A stretch of 64,000 bases of DNA from Brachionus plicatilis. Its lineage: Eukaryota > Rotifera > Eurotatoria > Ploima > Brachionidae. Both the position numbers and the translations under genes were made by a program. Below the pieces are notes generated by a model. That model was given only the letters and a program-made list of their open reading frames with translations. It had not been told where the DNA came from and searched no databases. This document shows positions 23,754-37,400 of the stretch, one piece after another; the stretch's first letter is position 1, and the number at the start of each line of letters is the position of its first letter. The stretch is from positions 782,254-846,253 of the forward strand of contig QEOQ01000508.1 of assembly GCA_010279815.1 (NCBI GenBank). Reading direction: 5' to 3'.

Positions 23754-26700
23754 TTACACTGGAATAAGCTGGATAATCTTTGGAATAAATTTAATTTATT
23801 TAAGTTTTAAGAAAATTAACTCTTTTTTACTTGATTCCAGATAAGCAATCCAATTCCTGATATAAAACTATAAAACCAATGATTCAAACTAATTCTCTCA
23901 CAAGAAAAGGCGATTCCTCCAAAATTAACAATTAAAATCTAAAAAAAAAACTAATTCAATTTTTATAAAAAAAAATTTTGAATTCACTTGTAATACAAGG
24001 CTAATAGACCAAAGAAAACAAAATTTTTTATTTGAAAATAATCCTTTAAAAACATTTCTTTCACCGTGAATCTTCCTCGAGTTTATTTCATTAAATAAAG
24101 TCATTAAAACAAAACAATTAAATATTAATGTAAAGTGTTGAGATGATTTGAAGTGTGTGGCATCTTCTGGTAATCCATTATCAATTTCAAAGATTTGAGG
24201 TCCAAAAAACAGAATAACAAATATCACAATTAATTGATAAATAGCATTTCCAAAAATAAATTTCATCATGGTTCGTGAAATCAAAGCTTTGTTTCTACCA
24301 TATGGTTTTCTGTTCAACAAATCTTCGGTCGGAGGTTCAGTGGCCAAAGCCAATGAAGCCAAAGTGTCCATGATTAAATTAACCCATAACATTTGAACAG
24401 CTCTCAAAGGACTTTCTCCAACAAAACAAGCTCCAAAAAATGCAGTAACAACCGAAACAAAATTTACAGTCATTTGAAATTGCAAAAATTTTGCAATTGA
24501 GTCATAAACATTTCTTCCCCACATGACAGCTTTAACAATTGAATTAAAGTTGTCGTCAGTCAAAATAATGTCCGACGCCTCTTTGGCAACATCCGTTCCT
24601 TGAATGCCCATTGCAAAGCCCACATCGGCTTTTTTCAACGCAGGACCATCATTGGTTCCGTCACCAGTCACAGCCACCACTTCTCGATTTGGATTCAATT
24701 TAGACGAAATAATGTGCTTGACCAAAACATATTTGTCTTGTGGCGACGATCTTGCCAATACTCTCAATTTAGGCCATATTTGATCAACCCTTTCTTGTGA
24801 CACTTCACCATGTTCATCTTTGACTCTTTGATTGAATTCTTTTCCTTCCAAGACCAAAAAGTCATCGTTTGCTCCAATTATGCCACACGATCGAGCAATT
24901 GAACGAGCTGTGTTCACATTGTCACCAGTTACCATGCGAACAACAATGCCTGCACTTTTACACTTTCGAATAGCTTCGGGCACTTCGGGTCTGACCGGAT
25001 CTTGAATGCCACAAATGCAAATACAAGTTAGTCCATTGTTCAAATTTGCTTCATCTTCATCCCAATTGAGGTCGCCTTTGAGAACTTGTTCGCAGTCATG
25101 CTTTTTGTGCTCAGCCGGTACAAAGTCCTTGTAGGCAACACAAATGGTTCTCAGGCCTTCACTAGCCATCGGTTCAATCACATTTTTGTTTATATCATTG
25201 AAGTCACCATGAGTAAAATCTTTCACTTTGTCACCAATCATGATATACTTGCATTTGTTTAGCACCATTTCAGATGCTCCTTTGGTGAATAGACGAAGTG
25301 CTCCTGGAATAGTTGGATGTCGAATGCAAGTGGACATGCTCTTTCGACCAGAGTTAAATGTGTAAACGTGAACAAATGTGTTGGTCGGATGACTGTCTCT
25401 TGTTGAAGTGTAATTGCCGCCCAAGTATTCCACAAATCCAAGAAGACCACATTCGGTCTTGTTGCCAAGTTGAGTGGCTAGCTGGTTTGGTTTGTCAGGC
25501 TTTTCCAATTTGCTGGCATAATTCGAATTGATCGAAATTCCGGCATCGACCATTTTTCTGACCACAGCAGGCAGTTCGTTTGGATCTGGCAAATTTTCGT
25601 AATACTTTCCATTAATGTAACACTGGACCACAGTCATTCTGTTTGTTGTCAATGTGCCAGTTTTGTCCGAACAAATAGCAGTTGCATTGCCCATGGTCTC
25701 ACATGCGTCCAAGTGTCTTACCAAATTGTTGTCTTTCATCATTTTTTTAACTGCATAAGCAAAAGAAATTGTCACAGCCAGAGGCAAACCTTCCGGCACA
25801 GCAACTACCAAAATAGTTACTCCAATTATTAAAAATTTACTTAAAGCAGAAATAACAACAGGACCTGAAAAGTTTTTTTCTTGACTGTATTGATTAATAA
25901 AAAATCGAATTGTTAATATAATTATAGTCAATATTGATATCACTGTGCCTATGTAGCCTAAATTCAGAATTAATTTTTTAATTTTTTTTTGAATATTAGA
26001 ATTCTGTTTCTTTTCAACATTGATCTCACTTGCCATTTCACCATACTGTAATTTTTCTCTCAATTCAATTTCTTCGTCATAAATTTTTCTATCTAATTTT
26101 GTTTAGTTTAATTTTTTTTTTTTCTTTCATTTAAAAGACAAACTATCATTTAAAAAAATAATTTCTCTTTAAAATGTCTTTAAAAAATATAAAAAAAAAT
26201 TACCTTTTTTTTTGGCCAGACTTTGTTTTTTGTTAGCGCCCAAAAGTGACATTATAATACCACTTTGTGAATTTATGCCAACTGCAGTAACCAGCATTTT
26301 GGCACTTCCTTCCATCACATGAGTGCCAGAGAACAGCATTGGCCTCTCGACACTTTTTTTGATCAAATTTGTTTCTCCAGTCAAACTGGACTCGTCCACT
26401 TTTAAATCATTTGACTCAACAACCAGACCATCTGCAGGTATCAAGTGTCCGTAGAATATTTGGCAAATATCACCCACAAGGATGTCTTTGACTGGAAGTT
26501 GAATAATTTGTCCACTGCGAAGCACACTTATTCTCTGATCCGAGTCTATCTTAGACTGTAGACCTCTAAATTGTCTCTCTTTACTCCAGTCATTAAATGC
26601 TACCACCAAAACAATGGCCATTACTGTGAATAAAATCGCCAGACCCTCAACCCAGTCCAAATTAATATTTTCTTTTGAACTCTCTTCATTATTTGGTTGA

Positions 26701-27029
26701 GATAGTATTTGGTAAAAAGATAAAGTAAGCGATACTATTGCACTTACCATTAGAATAATTAGAGTTTTATCTTGTAGACCTTCCCAAATTAAGTGAAAAA
26801 AAGACTTGGATGGAATTTTGGGAATTTCGTTTTGTCCAAAATGTAAAATTCTGGAATTCAAGTCATCTTTGTCGTCCGATTTAAGACCAATTTTAGTATC
26901 AACTTTTAGCTTGGAGCATAACCCTTCAATGTTGCCGTGTTTGTTAAGATGTTCCTGCTGTTCTTCATGCTTGAGCTGGACTTGCATAAGATCAGCCAGC
27001 TCTCTGGCATCAATGGGAAATTTATGCAT
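23754..27029 (-). CDS. ATP2B: plasma-membrane Ca2+-transporting ATPase without calmodulin-binding tail (PMCA-2)
   Basis: Paralogue of the pump at 10435, on the opposite strand and convergent with it. Exons in transcript order: 26204-27029, 23988-26092, 23831-23938, 23754-23777; phases agree, giving 1020 aa. ATG 27027-27029 starts [20 protein letters not shown]. Catalytic residues are intact: TGE, PEGLP, phospho-Asp of SDKTGT near 418, GDGTNDGP. The last membrane region ends GIGLLIWNQ, followed by IIQLIPV and a stop. The segment carrying the calmodulin-binding site in PMCA-1 ([11 protein letters not shown] onward) is absent, so the pump may lack autoinhibition. First-intron and microexon structure also differ from PMCA-1. 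A missed distal exon would change the tail; I saw none. Confidence 0.93.
24474..26594 (-). repeat. right arm of near-identical inverted PMCA blocks
   Basis: Counterpart of 10876-13143. 24474-25805 matches 11812-13143 with seven differences, and 26326-26594 matches 10876-11144 exactly. The facing arms are about 11 kb apart (13143 to 24474) in inverted orientation, so recombination between them could convert or invert the interval that holds the peptidase gene. Confidence 0.9.
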
Positions 27030-30000
27030 TTTTGTCGCTAAGAAAAATAAAATAATACAAACATATTATGATTATAAGGCATATCGCTTTGTCTGATTTT
27101 TTATCAGAGATGCCTTGATATTATTTTGCAGAATAATCAATAATAATTATGAATTTAAATTAAATTAAAATTTCATTATATTTCTAAAAATTATTTTAAT
27201 GAGCCATGCAATCAGCTTCAAAAATAGATTTGCACCACTTTTAATTATGTTGAGATTAATGATGCGAATTTGGTCTTTTTAGATTGAAATTTATGTTGAA
27301 ATAGAATTTGAAAAATTTTCAAATTAAACGGATTAAATTTATCTTCTAATATTTAAGTCTTTAGATTTTTTTTATAAAAGTAAATAGATAATTTTCATTT
27401 AAAAAAGATAAAAATTTTTAAAATATTTAAGAATTATATTTTTTTTTACTTAAAAATATTAGACAGTCTTTTTAAAAAATAATCTTTATATCAATTTAAT
27501 AAATAGATATCTTAATTTTTAAATTTTATGAATTTATATTATAATGCGGAAAAATAAATTCATCTGTTTACCTTTTACCTTAGAGCCCATGAAAGTTTTC
27601 AAGATTTTAAAAGTCTTTATCTAAAAATTTATAAATGCGCTCGCAATACTTTAATACATCATTTTCTACTGGAAAAGGTATCTTTTAAAAAAATTATCCA
27701 TTAAAGAAACGAAAAAAAACTTGATGTAAATAATTTGATGATAGTTTTATTTTTTTTATGAAAAATGATGTTTAATAAAAATTAAGTGGAATAAAATGAA
27801 TTTATTACTTAAAAACAATATAAAATAAATATTCTTTATTTAAGTTATTTAATTTCAATGTAAAAATATTTCAAAAGTAACTTCCATTTATTTTTTTAAA
27901 AATCAAATTTGAAACTTAGTCATTTTTTCATACTTTTTCAAAATTTGGTGAAAATTTTTATTCATAGACGAAAAAATACACCAATTTGTTATTAAAATAA
28001 AATTTATTAATTTTAAGTGAATTTTATTTTTAAGCTATTATTTGATTCTGAAAATCATAAAAAAATAGGCTATTTAAAAAAATAACCTTAAATTTTTTGA
28101 TTTAAAAATCATTATCATTAATAATTTTTTAATTTTATAGTAAAAAATTAAATAATTTGAACTTTCACTGAATCGTCTTTTGCTCATCTAACTTTTATGT
28201 TGGTTCTAATCGGCAAAAAGTATTCATAACCTGCCTAAAAACTATCCACCAATATTAGAAAATCAAATACTTAAAAAAAAACACATCTTAAATCAAAAGA
28301 TGCTTATTGAAATTAAAAGCTTTCGAATTCATTGAACAGAATAATCATCGATCAATTATGATTTTCATTTTTTTCCATTTCTAAAGTATTTTGGCACTTT
28401 CTGCTCAGTTTAAAAGTTTTCAAGTTTCATTAATTGAATGAACTTATGATTTAATAATTTTATCCTCTTAAGTTTTGAATTTTTTTCACAATCTCTTTAA
28501 TTTTATCACAAATAGAGTTGCAGGAATATTAAATGGTTTGTTAATACGACCTTTAAATGCTGTTTTTCTAAACAATTTAAAAGCAATAATCGACAAAAAA
28601 AAATTTGAAATGGACAGAACCAACTAAGGTCTTAATGGGCTAAGTGTCACATTTGTGTTAGTATATCAATTATTTTGATGTACAGCATAATCTAACATGT
28701 ATAATTTTATAAAAAAAAATATTAATAATAATAATTTAAAAATTTATAAATTGTTAGTAACATCTTGTTTCATTCGCATAACTAATTTTATTAAAAAATT
28801 GTAAGATTTGTTATCATTTTATTATTTCTTAAATCTGAATTTCACAAAACTGATTTTTTTTCACTGACTACATTCTAAGTATTTAATCTTAAACTAAAAA
28901 TAATTCAAAAAAATATTAAAAAGATTTGACGTTTTAAAAAAAAGTAATTAGTTATTAAAATATAAAAATTAGACTATTTGAAAAGTTTAAATATTTCTAA
29001 TAAAGGAAAAAGAAATTTTATTTTAAAATTCTTTTTCAATTTATATAGTCTTAAATTTTTCTGTTTTCAAGTTTCTTTTTTAAAACATTCTTCCGTGATG
29101 AAATCAAGCATTATCTCATAGACTTAATATCATCATAAAAAATGTTAAGCTTGTCAAATTAAAAATTCAGCATTGTAATCATACTTGGATGGTTTCAAAA
29201 CATTATTATGCCCTTGAAAGAAGGCTCAAAATTTCATAATGCTTAGCTGAGTAGTTTTGGATTCATTTAAAATCTTATAAACACTGAGTAAGAAGTTTCA
29301 GATCCAAGCTTGTTTTGAAGCTAAAAATCAAACGTAATAAAATTGATTTTTTTCCAATCAGTGCTTTTAGTAAAAGTTATAAACAAAGTAAATTAATTTA
29401 AAAAGATATTTTTAAACATTTAGCGAACTTTTAAAAATAGAAATAATCTGTTAATTACGAATGAAGAAATCAGACTCGTTTGCTTGATTTACATTTTAAA
29501 AAACTAAAATAATTCAAGTTTTCATCAGATTTTTTTTAAAATGATGAATTCTATTTTTAATAGAAATCTAAAATTATTTGCTTATCGGTTTTTTTAATTT
29601 TAAAATTTAATTCAATGTTACTTAAGTAAGTGAATAATTGAAAGAATTATAAAATTGTAACTTGTATCTTTAATTCAAATTTGCAGTTTTCAAATTAGTA
29701 AATTATTATTAATTATAAATTATTATTATTAATAATGCAAAATAAAAATTATTTAATTAAAAGGTTATTATTTTGTACTTTAAGATTTTTTTTGTTTATT
29801 TTGCGTTTAATTTTTAATGATTATAACTTTTTTTTAAAGAAAAATGAAATTGAATAAAAGCCTAAAGAATTAATTTTTATCTTGATTCTTTTGTATCGAG
29901 CGATTATCATTTCAATTCCGGTAATAGATAAACATTTTTGATTAGCCTTAAAATGGCTTGATTAAAAAAATTTATTAAATAAATCTTGAATTAATTTCTT

Positions 30001-33000
30001 CCGGAGATACGAAGTAAATCTAAAAACGAGAATTTTTATAAATGCAGCGCATTTGCTGGATTTATTCCGATTGAATTTGAGTGATTTCAATTATTTGATT
30101 AGGAATCATCAGTCTCGACAAATAAGATTATCAAATTTCTTAAACTAAAATATTTTATGTCAGTTTTTTTCAAATTTTTACTTTAGTTATCCAAGTATAG
30201 AATTCCTAATTGAATTTTATGTCAATTAAATAATATGGGAAATCATGATTGAATTTTGAAATCCTGTGAACTCAAATAATTAAGTTTTAATGTAAATTTA
30301 ATACACCAAAAATCTAATTATTCAAGTTTAGACTAACAAAAAACTCTAATTACTCTCAACTAGATAGTCCAATTTTTTAAAAGTTAAATTAGGTAGGTTT
30401 TGAAAAGAAGTAAAATAAACTATGGTCTTCATAAGAATTCAAATGAGATACATTTTTAGAAAAAAATAACTCATACAACTTTTTTCTATTTTTGATTAAT
30501 AATTTAATGTAATTTTTGAGAATATATTTAATTCAAATATAAGTATAGTTTTTATGGGATATTCTTTTATTAAAGCAGGTTTTATGAACCCAGATATTTC
30601 AAAATTTAAGACAAATTTCCCAATGGGCAGATTTGAAAGAAAATTGAAAAAATTTAGCATTAAATAAATTCTAAATAAAATATGTCTCTTTTTTAGATAT
30701 TTTTAAAAACATATTTTATCACATTTAATTTATAAACAATATGATTTGGTTCTAGCCATTATTTGCTGGAGACATCTGCTTTAATTGGCATTGCTTTTCA
30801 AGTAAATATTTAAAACAAGAAGAAATTTGTGTAATTATTAACTCAGCTATCTCAAAATTGGTTGATTACAACAAAAAATGCTCTCCTCGCTTTAATCTAA
30901 AATTCTAAATTGAGTGCTTTATAAATAAGACTCAAGTGTTTCATACCTTATTTTTTTTAATTTATCACCTTTTTTATAATGATTTCTAAAAAAAGAAAGT
31001 TATTGACTCATTCGATTGACTTATTGTTTGAATTTTGATGCGAAAATTCTAATTTTATTTCCTTTTCATTTTATGCCATCGTCTACAATTCTTTTTAATT
31101 ATTTCTTCGATTCCCTAATCTTAATGTCAATTAAATCTGTCTTCTTCATTTAACAGTTTGCATATATTTTTGTATATTCGTGATCAAAAATATTCGAATT
31201 GTTCATTTAAAGAATTAAATAAAGAGTGATGGACGGTTTTAGAAAAAAATGACTACAAAACTGCTACAATTTGCTCTTTATCTTCAAAAACAGAACAAAT
31301 TGTAAAATTTTTAAAGCCCAGAGTACTTTAGTAAATTAAAAATATTAATCAGACTCGTAATCTATTAAATTTTATTTTTTTTTTGGATAAATTTGCAGAA
31401 ATGCTTGATTTATAGGCGTCTTTAATTGTTTGTATGCTCATAGAACCTAAAAGAACTCAATTCTTTGTACAAATTCTTTGAAAATATCAATTTAAAGTGA
31501 ACATTTATTTAATTCGAAAAATAAATTAATCCTATTTCTCGCAAAGTTTTTTTATTTTTTGAAATTTTAGATAATTAGATAACTTTGGGATTGTTTCGAT
31601 GAATAGCTCAATAATTTGATTCCATTAGATTTTTAATTTTAGTTGGATTTTCGAACAAAACAACTAATGATTTAAGCTAATCTTAATTATCGATGACTCT
31701 GTAGGCATAATCTAACAATTAATTTTTATTTGCATTCGATGAAAGAATAGATTTTGGATTTTCGAAGAATTGTTTTTTATTGATTTAAAATTGATTGTCA
31801 AATTCTTTTGCAGCAAAAAGTTGTTTTTCACTGATTTTAAGACTTGTTTATAGAGAAGTTAAATTCGGATAATAAATATAATTTTTTTATAATTTTTAAG
31901 GGTTTTTTGTCAAATTTAATGTCTCTACAGTAAAGATACAAAAGAAGTATTTAACAATTTATTAATAATTTATCATTATCCAACTTTACATGCTTTTCTT
32001 AAGCTTGTAACTAATCGTAGATAAAAATGTCACGAAAATAATCTAAATTTTAGAAATCAAAAAATGTCAAATAAATCAAATCGAAAGTGAATTGACAAAA
32101 AGATTCTGCACAAATTCCGCTCTTCAAAGGCCTCGTCCTCAATTAAAATAAGAAACCTTCAAAATATCTAATTTTGCTGAACTTGATTTTCCAAAAAAAA
32201 ATTCAGATTTTATCTCTAAGAATTTTTATGTATCCTTTTGCATGATAACAAATCGATAAATATGATAAAGAACGAACCCTTTTATTTTTCAGAATGGTTT
32301 TCTATTAAAGTTTAATCATTGAAAAATTGGTTTTTCCATAGGGAATACCAAGTTAAATAATTTTCAATTAAGTTTTTATTAATAATTATTCTAAAACTGA
32401 AATAAATCAATATTGTTACGAAGCCACAAAAATAATTCTTGAGGTATCTCAAAAACGAGTTTGAAAACGAGATTTAATATTTCAATAATTGTTCAATCAG
32501 ACTTGGATGAAAATTTCTTTTTTAGTCAATAGACGTTATTATTTAAAAGTTTTGTCAAAATTTAAAATTTATTTTTCCACAAAGCCTTCCATTAATATAT
32601 TACTTTCTTATAAATTTGATAAATAATGAGCATTTAAATTGTAATTTCGCGAGGATATCCTTTTATATTGAAGCTTTTGAATAATTTTAAAAAAATGTCA
32701 GAATAATTTTTTATTTCCCTAAATTTTACTTTATGGCAAATATTTGTTTCTATTTTGTCTTTAATTAAAAATTATTAGAACTAGTCATTAAATTAAATAC
32801 CAAGAAATTGAATCCTAAGCCTAACTGATCTGATTAAATATAAATCTTCCTTAAAACAATTTTTTATTCAACAGCTAGAAGTCTAAAAAGAATTATATGA
32901 TTCACTTAGAGGCAATCGTTTAAATCGATTTACAACTATTACTTAAACTTCTTTTATGATTGAAGATATTTTTTCTAAAAAAATTGCTAGAATGGTTATA

Positions 33001-34498
33001 AAACGAGAAATGGGGGAATAAAATTATTTTTAATTTTTATAATTATTAAATAGCTACAAGTGATTATAAAATCAATTTTTTATAGAATTATTTTTCAAAA
33101 TTTTTTTAAAAAATGTAGATTTATCTTTAAAAAAAGTAAAAATAGATTTTCTTTAAATTTAAATTTCGATTCATTTCTTTTGACTAAACAAGATATTGAA
33201 AATTGAGACTGAATTATTTTATCTTATTAACTATTTATATAAATACGAACAAAATCATTTCTATAAAAAAAATGCATAAATACCAGGTTCTGAGTAATTT
33301 TAAAATGTGTAGTATTTTAGTTTGTCAAAATTTAAATTCAATAACCTCTAAAGAATATTTTTATTGATTAATTAAACTGAAAGGGAAATATAAATATACC
33401 GTTCCAAGCAATGGAGGAACAATTTCAAGTATTACTTAAATAAATATCTTATTTAAACATCCTTCTAAAACATTTCATTGTGAAATTGCTACCTATTTCT
33501 TCTAACTTCTGTCTAACCTCTAGTTATTTCAACATATCGTTTTTAATTTTCTTTTAACTTATCTATCCTTTTTTTTAATTTTATTTTATCTTATTTTTAC
33601 TTTATTTTATTATATTTTTAAGGAGCATTAGCTCGGTACAGATAAACAAATAAATAAATAAACATTTCAAAAATTTTAATTCAAAATGTTTTTTCATTCA
33701 TAAAGCATAAATTTCCGTTTAAATTATCTCTTTTTTTCAAGTATTAACAAAAAATAAGTGATATTCTTATGTCCAAGTCAGAGAGTTTTGGTTTCGTATT
33801 TAGACAGACTAAGTTTTCTCTTACAAACATTTTTCTAGTCCATTAAATTACTCGGCAATAAATTTAATTAATTTATAAGATTCAAGTTCAGACTATCTCC
33901 AACAATACCATACATTAGATATAAAGCTTTTAATTTTTTCCTCATTTTCTCCCTCCAAAGTTTTATGTCAATTTTCTTTCATTGCGAATGTTTAAACCAA
34001 ATTACTAATTAGAATAAATAAATTTTATTAAATAATTTAAATAAATAATTTTATTTAATTCAATTAAAGATGACTTTTAAAAATTTGAATTAGATTTAAT
34101 CGAAATTCACAGTGTTCTCTTTGCGATTTGAATCTCTAATTTCCTAGCTCACTGAACTAAAAGGAAATTGATATTAGACATTTTAATTTAGTAATAGAGA
34201 TGGTAAAATATTTAATTAAGTATAATTTGAAAAAAAAATCATTTTTTCCTAATATTTCATTCAATAGAAAAACCGCATTTACATGATTCCGTTTTAGATT
34301 TCAATTGTGGTAAAATTTAGACTACCCTATGAATTTAAATTTTTTGAAAATTTTGGAAAAAAAATCCATTTTTATTTTAAACTTTTTCATTATATTAATT
34401 AACTTTTAATTAAGCAGATAAAACATATTTTTTTAATTTTACGAATGAAAGTATTTAAGTAATAAATAATATTTTTATCTATCAAATTAATTTAAAAA
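27030..34498. other. AT-rich spacer between PMCA-2 and the CNG channel
   Basis: About 7.5 kb between the diverging starts of PMCA-2 (-) and the CNG gene (+), so it should hold both promoters. No ORF with coding character. A slightly less AT-rich patch at about 33400-33665 ends in GGAGCATTAGCTCGGTACAG followed by an (AAATA)n-like run. It resembles the 3' tail of a retroposon. Confidence 0.55.
33628..33662 (+). repeat. possible retroposon 3' tail
   Basis: GGAGCATTAGCTCGGTACAG is followed by TAAACAAATAAATAAATAAA, a short A-rich tandem tail after a unique, more GC-balanced stretch. Such tails are typical of non-LTR or SINE 3' ends. No reverse transcriptase or target duplication was seen, so this is weak. 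Confidence 0.25.
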
Positions 34499-37400
34499 AT
34501 GGAATTGTCATCAATTTCAATTAACGAATCGAGCAATAACACAGTAAAAAATAGCGTACCACCTACTCCTAAGGATCTAAATGATAGTTTTGAGGAGAAA
34601 AAACTAAGAAAAGTTGAAACATGTGCAAGTTATGCCTCAATTAATCAAATGAGTTCAGTATCTAAATACAAACAGATCAAAATGTACAATGACGAGCTAG
34701 AAAAGCATATGAAGCGTCAGCAAAGCGAGAACGAATTTTGCCGACAAGACTCATTTTTGAAAAAATTTTCCACACGCAGTCACCAAGTAAACGAAAATTC
34801 AAGTGACAACACAACACCCATTTCCAAGAGGCGATCAAAGAAATCAATTGGTCCTTTGAATTTGGCAAAGCTAAAAAACAATGGTGAACTAAATAGTTTA
34901 CTGAAAAAAAATTCATCTACTGAGGAAAAAGATGACTGTATTCCAGTTCAAATGGTAGTGAAAAGTGACAAAGACAATTTTAAAGGTTATTTTAATCGGA
35001 AGAAAAAAATTTCTCTCTCATCAGCATCCACGACCTCTCAAACATCGTCTAAACAGTCGTCACTAAAATTCTACTACCAAAAAATTTTGCACAAATGCAA
35101 CTTTTTTGTGCTGAGTCCTGACGACAATTGTATGTTCATTTGGCTATTTGTTCTAAATGTTTGTATATGGTACAATATGTGGCTAGTGATAGCGCGTCAA
35201 TCGTTCGAAAAATTACAAATTTTGTTTAGTTCCTATTGGAAAATAGCCGACTTGGTCTCGGATACTATCTATTTGTTGGACATTTTTGTACATTTCAGAA
35301 CCGGTTACTTGGAACAAGGTCTTCTAGTCTACGACTCAAAAAAACTCGCTTTGAATTATGTCAAATCAAGCATGTTTTTTTTGGACATATTCTCCTTACT
35401 GCCTTTGGAAATAATTCAGATATGGTATGGAAGTATGCCTATTTTGCGTTTTCCACGATTTTTCAAGCTTTATCGCACATCCGAATTGTACTACATGACA
35501 GAGAGCCGTACTTTGTATCCAAATGTGTGGAGAGTTGCTAATTTGACGCACATTTTGTTCCTTCTAGGACATTGGTTTGCCGGTTTTTATTTTCTCATAT
35601 CGAAAGCAGAGGGGTTCAAAGGCCATTGGTCTTATCCAGAACCAGTGGACGAGTTTGCACTTTTACCACGTATGTATTTGAGATGTTTGTACTGGAGCAC
35701 ATTGACATTGACAACTATTGGAGATTTACCTCCGCCAGAGACTAATTGGCAGTAAGTTTTCAATTTTTCTTATTTATTCAGGCCTTGATATTTCAATAAA
35801 ATCCTTATTGCACTTACAAATTTTATTCCTCCAATTTTTATTTTCTTTTTTTAGGTGGCTGAAAGAAATGAGCAATTATCGGTAAGTTGCTGATAAAACA
35901 AATTCTTATTTTTTTGTAGAGCTTAAAGGATTTTATTGGCTTCTATCTGAGCCAAACATTTTAAAATTAATAATTTGTTTTATCATCAATTCACCAATTT
36001 ACAATAAAAAGGTATTTGTTTTCAATTGCGGTTCACTATTTGGCAGTATTTGTGATCGCCTTAATAGTGGGTATGGTAGAATTTTTTTCCGAATTATTGT
36101 AGTCATTTTTAATAAATTTTTTAAGGACAAGTTGGTAATGTGATCACTAACCGAAATGCCAATCGAGTTGAGTTCGAAAGATTACTGGTAAAAATTGCAA
36201 AATAAATTTTTATTGTCCATTTTTAAAATTTTTTAAATTTAAGGATGGTGCAAAGCAATACATGAGAAATCACAATGTACCGACAGAAATGCAAAAGAGA
36301 GTTCAGCGTTGGTACGACTACTCTTGGTCTAGGTGATTTTTTGGAATTAATTTATTTAAAACATCTTTATAGATATTGATTTTTTTTGCTCTAATAACTA
36401 ATCTAAAGAATATTATTTATTTTATTTTTAATTAGTCTAGAGATTTTCTTTTAAAGGTCTAGTAGAGAATTTTTTTGAACAAATATACACTCAAAAAATT
36501 ATAAAAATTAGAATTAACATGGAAGCATTGTGTAATTTTAAATTAATTATCGAACTTCACATTGAGCTTTTGTAGCAGTATTTTAAGAACCAACTAATGT
36601 TATTCGGTATCAGCATAATTTTCTATTGATAATTTTTTCTTGTATTATTTGAAAGCTAATCAAAATTTAATTTCAAATTATTTATTAATTGCAAAAATTT
36701 TATTTATAGTCTATGGCTTATTTATGTCATGACATGAAATTTATAAATTTAATTCATTTTATCAGCCTGATATTAAAAAAAATAATACTTGATTTTCACA
36801 TAAGTAAATAAAAATTAAATAAAAAGAAAAAAGTATAGAATTAACATTTAAAGACTGAAAATAAACTGGAATTTAATTTTTAAAAAATTCTTTAAGAACT
36901 ATTAATTTAAAAATCTTAAAAATTTTTAAAAAGCTCTTTAAGTCAAATTTTCTAGCTTTGTAATTTAAACTCCTATCGAGGAGCATAACCCAAATCAAAC
37001 ATTTTGGTAAAAAAAAAGGCAATTTTAGTGGAACTAAACTTTTCAGTCATAAAATTTAACTTTTGATCATCTATATATTTAATTTTTTCTTTAATTTAAA
37101 GTTTGGGTTTTTGATTTGTTGTCTTTCATCAATTTGAATGTTGTTTCTTATTTTAATAATTTATTGAAATCAAATAGCAATTAGGGGAAATAATAAAATT
37201 ATAAATATTAAAATAAAGAGAAATTAAATATGGTTTTTGGCTTTAAAGAAAAAAAAAAAGTTTTAGAAGCTCTTAGTGAGATTTATCAATATATTTTTTA
37301 TAAAGATTTGATTTAGAGTTTTCTTAGTTGGTTATAATGGAATCAGACATGCCATCAATACTGAAGTTTTTTTTTAACTAGATATTTTTATTTTTAAAGG

